This document shows positions 40,432 to 49,991 of a stretch of 64,000 nt of DNA, in pieces. The notes under the pieces were generated by a model. It saw only the letters and a list, made by a program, of their open reading frames with translations, did no database searches and had not been told where the DNA came from. The stretch spans positions 296,238-360,237 of the forward strand of contig NZ_LMGA01000001.1 of assembly GCF_001427025.1 (NCBI RefSeq), written 5' to 3'. The first letter of the stretch is position 1; every line of letters starts with the position of its first letter. A program made the translations under genes and the position numbers. The DNA is from Mesorhizobium sp. Root554. GTDB taxonomy: Bacteria; Pseudomonadota; Alphaproteobacteria; Rhizobiales; Rhizobiaceae.

Positions 40432-41661
40432 TCAAGGCGTCCTGACCACGGAGTTCGCCGGACCGACGAGAAATCGCTCCGAAAGCGGCAGGCTTGCCCC
40501 GCCGAGCGCGCGCGCATGGATGCCGACGGTGCCTTCACGCACGGTTGGCAGTTTCAAGCCCTCCGCATCGACCTTGCCCAGCGCCCTGGCGACTTCGTTG
40601 ACAAGCCGCGCACGCACGGCGGTTGGCATCCATCCGTCGATCACCGCGGCCTCGAAATCGATGACCGAGCTGGCCGACACGATGGCGTAGGCGAGCGCCG
40701 AAGCGGCGCTGCCGATCCATTCATCCAGCTCGACGCCGATGTCGCCCCAGTCTTCCGGTGAGGTCCAAAGGTGCGATGCCTCGACGCCTTTCGCGTTGAG
40801 CGCCTTCTCCAGCGCGGCCACCGAGGCGACGTCGATCAGCTGCGCTGGCCGCCCGTTGGCCCCCGGCACCGGCATGGAGCCGAGAGCACCTGCATTGCCG
40901 GTCGTGCCGCTGTAGATGCGGCCGTTGAGCACGATGCCGCCGCCTGCGAACGCGCCGATATAGAAATAGACGAAATCGCGCCCGCTGCCGCCGGTGCCGA
41001 AAACCAGTTCGGCCCCACATGCCGACGTCGCGTCGTTCTGAAGGTAGACCGGGAAGGCGCACAGCGCCTGAACTTCCGCGCGGATGTCGCGATGCCGCCA
41101 TTCGTCCATCACTTCGCGCGGCGCGCCGGCGGCGTCCGCCCAGTTCCACAGCTCGAACGGCATGGCGATGCCCAGTCCGGCGATACGCCGGCGCTCGCTC
41201 TCGCTCAGACTTTGCTGCAGTTCCCCTATGCCGCTGGCGACGAACCTCACCGTCTCGCGCGCTGTCGGATAACGATAGGATTGCCGCTGCATCGCGCGGA
41301 GATTGCCGAGAAAATCGATGAGCACCAACTCGGCGCTGCGGCGTCCGATCTTGAGGCCTATGAAATAGGCGCCGTTCGGGTTGAGAGACATAGGAATGGA
41401 TGGCTGGCCGATGCGCCCGCGCAACGGCGCCTGCCGCAGCAGCAGGCCTTCCTCTTCCAGCTCACGCATGATGACTGACACCGTCTGCGCCGACAGGCCG
41501 GTCATCCGGGCGATGTCGGATTTGGCCAGGCTACCCCTCTCGCGCACCAGCGACAGCACCAGCCGCTCATTGTGGTCGCGCATGCCGCTCTGGTTGGTGC
41601 CGCGGTGAAAACGGCTCTCTGCCGGCTCGGGAGAGCCGTCTCTCGAAGTGCCGGTTTCCAC
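40432..41661 (-). CDS. frcR: ROK-family transcriptional regulator of fructose uptake
   Basis: The 409-residue protein has an N-terminal winged helix-turn-helix (about residues 30-85: RLVLSLVRERGSLAKSDIAR, MTGLSAQTVSVIMRELEEEG). A ROK sugar-sensing domain follows, with LGIAMPFELW, the phosphate/sugar-binding QNDATSACGAELVFG and a GGIVLNGRIYSGTTGNAGALG glycine-rich loop. The CxCGxxGCxE zinc motif of some ROK kinases is absent. I chose the GTG at 41661 because GGGAGG lies 5 to 6 bases upstream; the frame is open to 41796, but that would cross the operator. It is divergent from frcBCA and very likely represses it. Confidence 0.85.
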   Translation of the reverse strand: METGTSRDGSPEPAESRFHRGTNQSGMRDHNERLVLSLVRERGSLAKSDIARMTGLSAQTVSVIMRELEEEGLLLRQAPLRGRIGQPSIPMSLNPNGAYFIGLKIGRRSAELVLIDFLGNLRAMQRQSYRYPTARETVRFVASGIGELQQSLSESERRRIAGLGIAMPFELWNWADAAGAPREVMDEWRHRDIRAEVQALCAFPVYLQNDATSACGAELVFGTGGSGRDFVYFYIGAFAGGGIVLNGRIYSGTTGNAGALGSMPVPGANGRPAQLIDVASVAALEKALNAKGVEASHLWTSPEDWGDIGVELDEWIGSAASALAYAIVSASSVIDFEAAVIDGWMPTAVRARLVNEVARALGKVDAEGLKLPTVREGTVGIHARALGGASLPLSERFLVGPANSVVRTP

Positions 41662-41723
41662 CGCTTCCTCCCTGATTTTTATTGGAAATTCTTTTGCATC
41701 AGAATGGTGCCGCACCGCAACTG

Positions 41724-41759
41724 TGTCAATAATAAATAAGAGTGATTTAATTATTGACA
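41724..41759. promoter_or_regulatory. Inverted-repeat operator between frcR and frcB
   Basis: TGTCAATAAT at 41724-41733 is matched by ATTATTGACA at 41750-41759, a perfect 10-base inverted repeat with a 16-base AT-rich spacer, and partial extension outwards. It lies in the divergent frcR-frcB gap (41662-41870), 111 bases before frcB. It is AT-rich in a GC-rich genome, as ROK operators often are. A FrcR binding site is the natural inference. Confidence 0.65.
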
Positions 41760-41870
41760 GATGGGAGCGGTTGGTGTTTCGTCGCGTCGATGGCAAGCGG
41801 AACCTGGGAGTACGCTTTGCCTTCGATGCCGGGCTGGTCCGGCATTGGTATTGTTCCGGGAGGATATTTC

Positions 41871-42899
41871 ATGAACCGTCTGATGAAGTCGGCGTTGCTC
41901 GCTGCAACGGCCGCGGGTCTCGCATCTCTGGCAGCGCCGGCTTCCGCTGCTGATGTCAGCGCCTGCCTGATCACCAAGACCGACACCAACCCCTTCTTCG
42001 TCAAGATGAAGGAAGGCGCGACCGCCAAGGCCAAGGAACTCGGCGTCAACCTCAAATCCTATGCCGGCAAGGTCGATGGCGATTCCGAAAGCCAGGTCGC
42101 GGCGATCGAAAGCTGCATCGCCGACGGCGCCAAGGGCATTCTGATAACGGCATCCGACACCAAGGGCATCGTACCGACGGTGAAGAAGGCGCGCGACGCA
42201 GGCATTCTCGTGATCGCGCTCGACACGCCGCTCGATCCGCTGGATTCGGCTGACGCCACTTTCGCCACCGACAATCTCGAGGCCGGCAAGCTGATCGGCG
42301 CCTGGGCCGCCGCGACGCTGGGCGACAAGGCCAAGGACGCGAAGATCGGCTTCCTGGATCTCACTCCCGACCAGCCGACCGTCGATGTGCTGCGCGACCA
42401 GGGCTTCATGATCGGCTTCGGCATCGACCCCAAGGACGCCAACAAGATCGGCGACGAGGATGATGCGCGCATCGTCGGCCATGATGTCACCAACGGCAAT
42501 GAAGAGGGCGGCCGCAAGGCGATGGAGAACCTTCTGCAGAAGGACAACACCATCAACGTCATCCACACGATCAACGAACCGGCAGCGGTCGGCGCTTATC
42601 AGGCGCTCAAGGCTGTCGGCATGGAAAGCCAGGTGCTGATCGTTTCGGTCGACGGCGGTTGCCCCGGTGTCAAGTCGGTTGCCGACGGCGTCATCGGCGC
42701 GACCTCGCAGCAATACCCGCTGATGATGGCATCGCTCGGCATCGAAGCCATCGCCGCCTTCGCCAAGGACGGCACCAAGCCGAAGCCGACGGAAGGCAAG
42801 AACTTCTTCGACACCGGCGTGAACCTCGTCACCGACAAGCCTGCGACCGGCGTAAAGTCGATCGACACCAAGGAAGGCACGGCCAAGTGCTGGGGGTGA
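41871..42899 (+). CDS. frcB: Fructose ABC transporter, substrate-binding protein
   Basis: The 342-residue periplasmic sugar-binding protein has a signal peptide at residues 1-26 (cleavage after ASA). The mature part begins [20 protein letters not shown] and contains [33 protein letters not shown] and [17 protein letters not shown], and ends with a CWG tail. From memory it is very close to Sinorhizobium meliloti FrcB, which binds fructose, ribose and mannose. GGAGGA precedes the ATG at 41871. The open frame extends to 41754, but only this start gives a signal peptide. Confidence 0.93.
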   Translation: MNRLMKSALLAATAAGLASLAAPASAADVSACLITKTDTNPFFVKMKEGATAKAKELGVNLKSYAGKVDGDSESQVAAIESCIADGAKGILITASDTKGIVPTVKKARDAGILVIALDTPLDPLDSADATFATDNLEAGKLIGAWAAATLGDKAKDAKIGFLDLTPDQPTVDVLRDQGFMIGFGIDPKDANKIGDEDDARIVGHDVTNGNEEGGRKAMENLLQKDNTINVIHTINEPAAVGAYQALKAVGMESQVLIVSVDGGCPGVKSVADGVIGATSQQYPLMMASLGIEAIAAFAKDGTKPKPTEGKNFFDTGVNLVTDKPATGVKSIDTKEGTAKCWG

Positions 42900-43260
42900 G
42901 GTGACGGTTCGCCAAGGCGAATCGGGAGGTCCGGTGGACCTCCCGAAGTCATCGAACGCCCCGAGCCCTGGCGAGGGGCAGGGTGACGGTTCGCTTTGGC
43001 CGGGGAGTTGCCATAGGCAACGGGTCCCTGGCCGGGTGTCGGCATGAATTCCGCGGCGGCCATTTGACGGTCTCGCCGCGGCGAATTCCCATCCGGCTTT
43101 TGCCCAATCCTGGGCTGCCGTTCGAACAAACCGACCGGGCTTGATCCCCAGCCGGTTTGGATCGACGATGAACGCGCCGCCTCTCGAAAGCGCCGGCGCC
43201 GGACCGGCGGCACAGGCGATAGGGAACGTTGCGCACCACGTGCGCCAAACGGGAGGAAAA
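42900..43260 (+). other. Structured frcB-frcC intergenic region
   Basis: This unusually long gap within an operon carries several stem-loops. TCGGGAGGTCC at 42922 pairs perfectly with GGACCTCCCGA ending at 42946. GTTGCC/GGCAAC at 43007-43021 lies inside an outer GGCC...GGCC stem, together about 42997-43035. The motif GTGACGGTTCGC occurs twice, at 42901 and 42983. Such structures after binding-protein genes usually protect the upstream mRNA and lower transporter expression. From 43040 to 43260 I see nothing further except the frcC ribosome site. Confidence 0.6.
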
Positions 43261-44325
43261 ATGTCCCAGGCTCAGGAATTCGAGAAGGTGCTTTCGGGAA
43301 GCGAGAGCAGCGTCGCCTCCTTCGAGGAAAGCGGCATGTCCCTGCTCAAGCGCGTGCAGCATTTCCTGCACTCGAACCCGGCGGCCGTGCCGTTGATCGT
43401 TCTGTTGCTGTCGATCGTCGTCTTCGGCCTCACCATCGGCGGACGCTTCTTCTCGTCCTATACATTGACGCTTATCCTGCAGCAGATCGCCGTCGTCGGC
43501 ATCCTCGGCGCGGCGCAGACGCTGGTGATCCTCACCGCCGGCATCGACCTGTCGATCGGCGTCATCATGGTCATTTCGGCGGTGGTCATGGGCAATGTCG
43601 CGGTCATCTACGGCTTGCCCACACCGATCGCCGTCCTAGCGGGCCTGGTCGTAGGCACGCTCTGCGGTCTGCTCAACGGGGTGCTGGTGGCCTACATGCG
43701 GCTGCCGCCCTTCATCGTCACGCTGGGCACGTGGAACATCGTCATGGCGACGAATTTCATCTATTCGGCGAACGAGACCATTCGCGACACCGATGTCGAT
43801 GCGCAGGCGCCGCTGCTTCATGTTTTCGGCTCCAGCTTCAAGATCGGCAGCGCTGTGCTGACTGCCGGCGTCATCGCTATGGTGCTTCTGGTCCTGGTGC
43901 TCTGGTACGTCCTGAACCACACCGCCTGGGGGCGGCACGTCTACGCGGTCGGCGACGATCCCGAGGCGGCAAAGCTGTCCGGTATCCAGACCAAGAAGGT
44001 GCTGATGGCCGTCTACGGACTGGCGGGGCTGATCGCCGCGTTCGCTGCCTGGGTCGCGATTGGCCGCAATGGCTCCATTTCGCCGTCCTGGGCGGTCACC
44101 GACTACAATCTGCAGGCGATTACCGCGACGGTGATCGGCGGCATTTCCCTCTTTGGCGGCCGTGGTTCGATCCTCGGCACGCTGTTCGGCGCCATGATCG
44201 TCGGCGTTGTCTCCATGGGCCTGAACATGCTTGGCGCCGATCCGCAATGGAAGGTGCTGCTGACGGGCGTCCTCATCATCGGCGCGGTCGGAGTCGACCA
44301 GTGGATCAGAAAGGTTTCGGTATGA
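43261..44325 (+). CDS. frcC: Fructose ABC transporter, permease
   Basis: The 354-residue membrane protein with about eight to ten helices has the RbsC/BPD_transp_2 pattern: LVILTAGIDLSIGVIMVISA, LPPFIVTLGTWNIV, VYAVGDDPEAAKLSGI and VIGGISLFGGRGSILGTLFG, the last being the ATPase-contact loop. The N-terminus MSQAQEFEKVL matches FrcC of Sinorhizobium. GGAGGAAAA stands just upstream of the ATG at 43261; the frame is open back to 43141, but that part is not family-like. It ends by a 4-base ATGA overlap with frcA. Confidence 0.93.
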   Translation: MSQAQEFEKVLSGSESSVASFEESGMSLLKRVQHFLHSNPAAVPLIVLLLSIVVFGLTIGGRFFSSYTLTLILQQIAVVGILGAAQTLVILTAGIDLSIGVIMVISAVVMGNVAVIYGLPTPIAVLAGLVVGTLCGLLNGVLVAYMRLPPFIVTLGTWNIVMATNFIYSANETIRDTDVDAQAPLLHVFGSSFKIGSAVLTAGVIAMVLLVLVLWYVLNHTAWGRHVYAVGDDPEAAKLSGIQTKKVLMAVYGLAGLIAAFAAWVAIGRNGSISPSWAVTDYNLQAITATVIGGISLFGGRGSILGTLFGAMIVGVVSMGLNMLGADPQWKVLLTGVLIIGAVGVDQWIRKVSV

Positions 44326-45104
44326 GCACGCAGCCAATCCTGACCGCGAAGGGCCTGGTCAAGCGCTATGGCCGGGTGACGGCGCTCGACAACGCCGATT
44401 TCGACCTCTACCCCGGCGAAATCCTCGCCGTCATCGGCGACAACGGCGCCGGCAAGTCGTCGCTGATCAAGGCGATTTCCGGGGCGGTCGTTCCCGACGA
44501 AGGTGTAATCGAACTGGAAGGCAAGACGGTAAGCTTCAAGTCGCCGATGGAGGCGCGTGCCGCCGGCATCGAGACGGTCTACCAGAACCTTGCCTTGTCG
44601 CCGGCCCTTTCGATTGCCGACAACATGTTCCTCGGCCGCGAAATCCGCAAGCCCGGCATCCTTGGCCAGTGGCTGCGGATGCTGGACCGTCCGGCAATGG
44701 AAAAACGCGCTCGCGACAAGCTGACCGAACTGGGGCTCATGACCATCCAGAACATCAGCCAGGCGGTCGAGACGCTTTCCGGCGGTCAGCGCCAGGGCGT
44801 GGCGGTGGCGCGGGCTGCGGCCTTCGGCTCCAAGATGGTGATCATGGATGAGCCGACGGCGGCGCTCGGCGTCAAGGAAAGCCGGCGCGTGCTGGAGCTG
44901 ATCCTCGACGTCAAGCGTCGCGGCCTGCCGATCGTTCTGATTTCACACAACATGCCGCATGTCTTCGAAGTCGCCGACCGCATCCACATCCATCGGCTCG
45001 GCCGTCGTCTGTGCGTCATCGATCCGAAGGAGTATTCGATGTCCGACGCGGTCGCCTTCATGACCGGCGCCAAGCCGGCTCCTGAGGCCGTTGTCGCCGC
45101 ATAG
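44322..45104 (+). CDS. frcA: Fructose ABC transporter, ATP-binding protein
   Basis: This 260-residue ABC ATPase has a single nucleotide-binding domain. It has Walker A GDNGAGKSSLIKAI (about residues 37-50), Q-loop VYQNLALSP, signature ETLSGGQRQGVAVARA, Walker B MVIMDEPTAALG and the switch His in LISHNMPHVF. A single domain, rather than the doubled form of RbsA, is characteristic of FrcA. It starts inside the frcC stop codon. The C-terminal GAKPAPEAVVAA tail is variable. No kinase gene follows; glgP comes next, after 109 bases. Confidence 0.93.
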   Translation: MSTQPILTAKGLVKRYGRVTALDNADFDLYPGEILAVIGDNGAGKSSLIKAISGAVVPDEGVIELEGKTVSFKSPMEARAAGIETVYQNLALSPALSIADNMFLGREIRKPGILGQWLRMLDRPAMEKRARDKLTELGLMTIQNISQAVETLSGGQRQGVAVARAAAFGSKMVIMDEPTAALGVKESRRVLELILDVKRRGLPIVLISHNMPHVFEVADRIHIHRLGRRLCVIDPKEYSMSDAVAFMTGAKPAPEAVVAA

Positions 45105-45147
45105 TCGAATTGCCGCAGGGTCGGCTGACGGGAAATGACTAAATCGT

Positions 45148-45175
45148 TTGAATTTTTTTTCCGCTTGTCTAGCAT
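45148..45175 (+). promoter_or_regulatory. Possible promoter of the glycogen operon
   Basis: TTGAAT at 45148 and TAGCAT at 45170 are separated by 16 bases that include a run of eight T. The position, 40 bases before the glgP start in the 109-bp gap after frcA, fits a sigma-70 promoter. The match to consensus is only partial. Confidence 0.3.
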
Positions 45176-45213
45176 GAAGACGGAGGAATGATACGACGGC
45201 ACTGGAGTCCGAG

Positions 45214-47703
45214 TTGAGCAGCACGGGATACGAAATGACGCGCGCAGAGAAATCCGGCTCCCCTGTCTCTCTTCCGGACAATCCCGATCCGCAGACGCTT
45301 GCGGCTGAAATCCTCAAGGCGCTGAAGTATCGTCTTGGCAAGGATACGACCGTCGCCACGCAGCACGACTGGCTGGCTGCGTCCATCGTGGTGATCCGCG
45401 ACCGCATCATCGATCACTGGATCGAGGCGACCAAGGAAACCTACGCCCAGCAGGAAAAGCGGGTCTATTATCTGTCGCTGGAATTCCTCATTGGCCGCCT
45501 GATGCGCGACGCCTTTTCCAATCTCGGCCTGATGGAAACGATGCGCGAGGCGTTGGGCACGCTTGGCGTCGATCTGGACACGGTCGCCGCGCTGGAGCCG
45601 GATGCGGCGCTGGGCAATGGCGGCCTGGGCCGGCTCGCTGCCTGTTTCATGGAATCGATGGCCACGGTCGACATTCCAGCCCATGGTTACGGCATCCGCT
45701 ATGCCAACGGCATGTTCCGGCAGGAAATCCATGACGGCTGGCAGGTCGAACTTCCGGAAACCTGGTTGGACCACGGCAATCCGTGGGAGTTCGAGCGCCG
45801 CGAGCGCTCTTTCGAGATCGGCTTTGGCGGTTCGGTAGAATCGAAAACCACTAAAGATGGCCGCCTCGAAAGGCATGTCTGGAGGCCGACAGAGCATGTG
45901 CTGGCGGTGGCTTATGACACCCCGGTGGTCGGCTGGCGCGCCAACCGCGTCAACACGCTGCGGTTGTGGTCCGGGATGCCTGTCGATCCCATCCTGCTCG
46001 ACAAATTCAATGCCGGCGACCACATCGGCGCGTTGGCCGAAAGCAACAAGGCGGATGCACTTTCCCGTGTCCTCTATCCCGCCGATTCCCATATGGCCGG
46101 GCAGGAATTGCGGCTGCGCCAGGAATATTTCTTCTCCTCAGCATCGCTTCAGGACATCGTACAGCGGCATCTCAGCCAGTATGGCGATCTGGCTTCGCTC
46201 CCGGACAAGGCCGCCATCCATCTGAACGACACCCATCCGGCGGTCGCGGTGACGGAGTTGCTGCGGCTGCTCCTGGATGTCCACGGCATGGACTTCGATC
46301 AAGCCTGGGACGTCACCAAGCGTACCTTTGCCTACACCAATCACACGCTGCTGCCGGAGGCGCTCGAAAGCTGGCCAGTGCCGCTGTTCGAGCGGCTGTT
46401 GCCGCGGCATATGCAGATCGTCTATGCGATCAACGCCCAGATCCTTCTGGAGGCGCGGGCGACAAGACGTTTCTCCGACGAGCAGATCGCCCGCATTTCG
46501 CTGATTCAGGAAAACGGCGACCGGCGCGTGCGCATGGGCAATCTGGCTTTCGTCGGCTCGCATTCCATCAACGGCGTCTCGGCGCTGCACACGGAACTGA
46601 TGAAGGAGACGGTCTTCGCGGATCTCCACAATCTCTATCCGGAACGCATCAACAACAAGACCAACGGCATCACGCCGCGGCGCTGGCTGATCCAGTGCAA
46701 TCCCGGCCTGACGGCGTTGGCGCGCGAGACCATCGGCGACAGGTTCCTTGACGATATCGACGCCATAAAGGGGCTGGAGACATTCGCCGAGGATGCCGCC
46801 TTCCGCGAGAAATTCGCCGGCGTGAAGCGGGCGAACAAGGTGCGGCTCGCCAATCTCGTCGCCGAGCGGCTGGGCATCAAGGTCGATCCCTCGGCGCTTT
46901 TCGACATCCAGATCAAGCGCATCCACGAATACAAGCGCCAGTTGCTCAACATTCTCGAGGCCGTGGCGCTTTACGATCAGATACGCTCCCATCCGGATCG
47001 GGACTGGATGCCGCGTGTGAAGTTCTTCGGCGGCAAGGCGGCGCCGAGCTATCACAACGCCAAGCTCATCATCAAACTCGCCAATGATGTAGCCAAGGTG
47101 ATTAATAACGATCCTGCTGTCCGTGGCCTGCTGAAGCTGGTGTTCGTGCCGAACTACAATGTCAGCCTGGCTGAAATCATGATGCCGGCGGCCGATCTTT
47201 CCGAGCAGATATCGACCGCCGGCATGGAAGCCTCCGGCACCGGTAACATGAAATTCGCACTCAACGGCGCGCTCACCATCGGCACGCTGGATGGCGCCAA
47301 TGTCGAGATCAAGGAATGCGTCGGCGACGACAACATCTTCATCTTCGGGCTGAAGGCTGACGAGGTGGCGGACCGCCGCGCCAACGGCTATGAGCCGAGG
47401 GCGATCATCGAAGGTTCACCGGAACTCGCCCAGGCGATTTCGGCCATTTCATCCGGCGTGTTCTCGCCGGATGATCCGGACCGCTACCGTGAACTGATGA
47501 ACGGTCTCTATGACAGCGACTGGTTCATGGTCGCCGCCGATTTCGACTCCTATGCGGCCATGCAGCGGACGGTCGATGGCGTCTGGGGCAACAGCCCCGA
47601 ATGGAACGCCAAGGCCATCCGCAACGTTGCCCGCATGGGCTGGTTCTCATCCGACCGGACCATTCGTCAATATGCGAAAGACATCTGGAACGTGCCGGCC
47701 TGA
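45214..47703 (+). CDS. glgP: Glycogen phosphorylase
   Basis: The 829-residue GT35 enzyme releases glucose-1-phosphate from alpha-1,4-glucan. It has YYLSLEFLIGRLMRDA near residue 80, LGNGGLGRLAACFMES, VKFFGGKAAPSYHNAKLII and the PLP-binding lysine at about residue 680 in GTGNMKFALNG, followed by TIGTLDGANVEI. Length is normal. I take the TTG at 45214 (GGAG 6 bases upstream); ATG 45235 is possible. A 9-codon frame (45188-45217, good GGAGG) ends right on this TTG. It is the first gene of glgP-B-C-A-pgm-glgX. Confidence 0.95.
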   Translation: MSSTGYEMTRAEKSGSPVSLPDNPDPQTLAAEILKALKYRLGKDTTVATQHDWLAASIVVIRDRIIDHWIEATKETYAQQEKRVYYLSLEFLIGRLMRDAFSNLGLMETMREALGTLGVDLDTVAALEPDAALGNGGLGRLAACFMESMATVDIPAHGYGIRYANGMFRQEIHDGWQVELPETWLDHGNPWEFERRERSFEIGFGGSVESKTTKDGRLERHVWRPTEHVLAVAYDTPVVGWRANRVNTLRLWSGMPVDPILLDKFNAGDHIGALAESNKADALSRVLYPADSHMAGQELRLRQEYFFSSASLQDIVQRHLSQYGDLASLPDKAAIHLNDTHPAVAVTELLRLLLDVHGMDFDQAWDVTKRTFAYTNHTLLPEALESWPVPLFERLLPRHMQIVYAINAQILLEARATRRFSDEQIARISLIQENGDRRVRMGNLAFVGSHSINGVSALHTELMKETVFADLHNLYPERINNKTNGITPRRWLIQCNPGLTALARETIGDRFLDDIDAIKGLETFAEDAAFREKFAGVKRANKVRLANLVAERLGIKVDPSALFDIQIKRIHEYKRQLLNILEAVALYDQIRSHPDRDWMPRVKFFGGKAAPSYHNAKLIIKLANDVAKVINNDPAVRGLLKLVFVPNYNVSLAEIMMPAADLSEQISTAGMEASGTGNMKFALNGALTIGTLDGANVEIKECVGDDNIFIFGLKADEVADRRANGYEPRAIIEGSPELAQAISAISSGVFSPDDPDRYRELMNGLYDSDWFMVAADFDSYAAMQRTVDGVWGNSPEWNAKAIRNVARMGWFSSDRTIRQYAKDIWNVPA

Positions 47704-47758
47704 TGTGATTGCATGAGGCATAGATAGTGGCTCGGATGCCCAGGGAGGGGTACCGTTT

Positions 47759-49972
47759 ATGAGGAAGCCGCGCGCGACCGCTGCGATAAGCGGGCCCGAC
47801 GAGCAGGCCGCGGCCGGCGATGTCGAGGCTGTCGTCGCCGGCACACATGGCGATCCGTTCGGCGTTCTCGGCATTCAACAGGCGGGCAAAAGTCTGGTAG
47901 CGCGCTGCTTCTTGCCGCATGCCGACGAGGTGACCGCCTACACGCTGGACGGCAAAGATGCCGGGGAACTGACGCGTCGCGACGACGCGGGCTTTTTCGA
48001 AGGCAAGCTGTCGATCCGCAAGCGCCAGCCGCTCAAATATCATGCCCGCAACGCAGGCGGCGACTGGTGGGTGAGTGACCCGTATTCCTTCGGCCCCGTG
48101 CTGGGACCGATGGATGACTACTATATCGCTGAAGGCTCGCATCTCAGGCTGTTCGACAAGCTCGGCGCGCATGTCATCGAGCACGAGGCGGCGATCGGTG
48201 TGCATTTCGCCGTCTGGGCGCCCAACGCCAGCCGGGTCTCGGTCGTCGGCGATTTCAACGAATGGGATGGCCGCCGCCATGCCATGCGCAACCGGCAGGA
48301 CACCGGCATCTGGGAAATCTTCATTCCCGGCATTGATGCCGGCCGCTGCTACAAGTTCGAAATCCTGGCCGGCGATGGTGTGCGCCTGCCGCTGAAGGCG
48401 GACCCCTTCGCCTTCCGCTCGCAACTGCGACCGGATACGGCCTCTATCATCGCAGCGCCCTACGCGCACGAATGGGGTGACGAGGCGCATCGCAAATTCT
48501 GGGGCGCCGCCGACAGCCGCCGCGAGGCGATCTCCATTTACGAGGTTCACGCCGGCTCCTGGCAGTGCCGCGACGACGGCACCTTCCTCTCCTGGGACGA
48601 GCTTGCCGAGCGGCTGATCCCTTATGTGGTCGATGCCGGCTTCACCCATATCGAGTTCCTGCCGATCTCGGAGCATCCCTACGATCCATCCTGGGGCTAC
48701 CAGACCACTGGTCTCTATGCGCCGACCGCCCGTTTCGGTGAGCCGGAGGGGTTCGCCCGCTTCGTCGATGGCGCGCATCGCGCCGGAATCGGCGTCCTGC
48801 TGGATTGGGTGCCGGCGCATTTCCCCGTCGACGCGTTCGGACTGGTGCGGTTCGACGGCACCGCGCTTTACGAACATGAGGATCCGCGCAAGGGTTTCCA
48901 TCCCGACTGGAACACGCTGATCTACAATTTCGGCCGCAGCGAGGTGCGGTCTTTCCTGGTCAACAATGCGCTTTACTGGGCGGAAAAATATCACGTCGAC
49001 GGGCTGCGGGTGGATGCGGTGGCCTCGATGCTCTACCTCGACTATTCGCGCAAGGCGGGCGAGTGGATCCCTAACGAGAAAGGTGGGCGCGAGAACCTGG
49101 AAGCGGTCAGCTTCCTGCAGAAAATGAACACCGAGTTTTACGGCCACCAGAGCGGCGTCATGACCATCGCCGAAGAATCGACGTCCTGGCCGAAGGTCTC
49201 GGCGCCCGTCCATGAAGGCGGGCTCGGCTTCGGCTTCAAGTGGAACATGGGCTTCATGCACGACACGCTGGAGTATTTCGCCAAGGAGCCTGTCCACCGC
49301 AATCATCATCACGACCAGCTTACCTTCGGACTGGTGTACGCCTTCAGCGAGAACTTTGTTCTGCCGCTCTCGCATGACGAGGTGGTGCACGGCAAAGGCA
49401 CCCTGCTCGCCAAGATGGCCGGGGACGACTGGCAGAAATTCGCCACGCTGCGCGCTTTCTATGCCTTCATGTGGGGATATCCCGGCAAGAAACTGCTCTT
49501 CATGGGGCAGGAATTCGCGCAACGCCGAGAATGGAGCGAGGAACGCGCGCTCGACTGGAACCTGCTCGACCACGCCCCGCACCAGGGCGTGCGCAAGGCG
49601 GTGCGCGACCTGAACTACCTCTACCGCTCGCGTCCGGCCCTGCACGCCCGGGATTGCGAGCCGGAAGGCTTCGAATGGCTGATCGTCGACGACAAGGAGA
49701 ACTCGGTGTTCGCCTGGCTGCGCAAGGCGCCGGGGGAGAACCCGGTGGCCGTCATCTCGAATTTCACCCCGGTGCCGCGCGACAATTATCGCGTGCCGCT
49801 GCCGCATGCGGGTGAATGGCGCGAGATCATGAACACCGATGCAGCCGACTACGGTGGTTCGGGCAAGGGCAATGCGGGGGCGGTGCAGGCTCACGCCAAT
49901 GGCGCGTCGGCCGCGGCCACGCTCATGCTGCCGCCGCTGGCCACGATCATGCTTGAATTCGTTCCGCAATAA
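47759..49972 (+). CDS. glgB: 1,4-alpha-glucan branching enzyme
   Basis: The 737-residue GH13 enzyme makes alpha-1,6 branches. An N-terminal extra module (HGDPFGVLGIQQAGKSLVAR) precedes the CBM48 domain (VHFAVWAPNASRVSVVGDFN). The catalytic barrel has the nucleophile Asp at about residue 419 in GLRVDAVASMLYLDY, the acid Glu at about residue 472 in IAEESTSWP, and the stabiliser in LSHDEVVHGKG. GGGAGG precedes the ATG by about 10 bases. It starts 55 bases after glgP and is followed at 19 bases by glgC. Confidence 0.95.
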   Translation: MRKPRATAAISGPDEQAAAGDVEAVVAGTHGDPFGVLGIQQAGKSLVARCFLPHADEVTAYTLDGKDAGELTRRDDAGFFEGKLSIRKRQPLKYHARNAGGDWWVSDPYSFGPVLGPMDDYYIAEGSHLRLFDKLGAHVIEHEAAIGVHFAVWAPNASRVSVVGDFNEWDGRRHAMRNRQDTGIWEIFIPGIDAGRCYKFEILAGDGVRLPLKADPFAFRSQLRPDTASIIAAPYAHEWGDEAHRKFWGAADSRREAISIYEVHAGSWQCRDDGTFLSWDELAERLIPYVVDAGFTHIEFLPISEHPYDPSWGYQTTGLYAPTARFGEPEGFARFVDGAHRAGIGVLLDWVPAHFPVDAFGLVRFDGTALYEHEDPRKGFHPDWNTLIYNFGRSEVRSFLVNNALYWAEKYHVDGLRVDAVASMLYLDYSRKAGEWIPNEKGGRENLEAVSFLQKMNTEFYGHQSGVMTIAEESTSWPKVSAPVHEGGLGFGFKWNMGFMHDTLEYFAKEPVHRNHHHDQLTFGLVYAFSENFVLPLSHDEVVHGKGTLLAKMAGDDWQKFATLRAFYAFMWGYPGKKLLFMGQEFAQRREWSEERALDWNLLDHAPHQGVRKAVRDLNYLYRSRPALHARDCEPEGFEWLIVDDKENSVFAWLRKAPGENPVAVISNFTPVPRDNYRVPLPHAGEWREIMNTDAADYGGSGKGNAGAVQAHANGASAAATLMLPPLATIMLEFVPQ

Positions 49973-49991
49973 GGGTTTTGGGGAGGACTGA

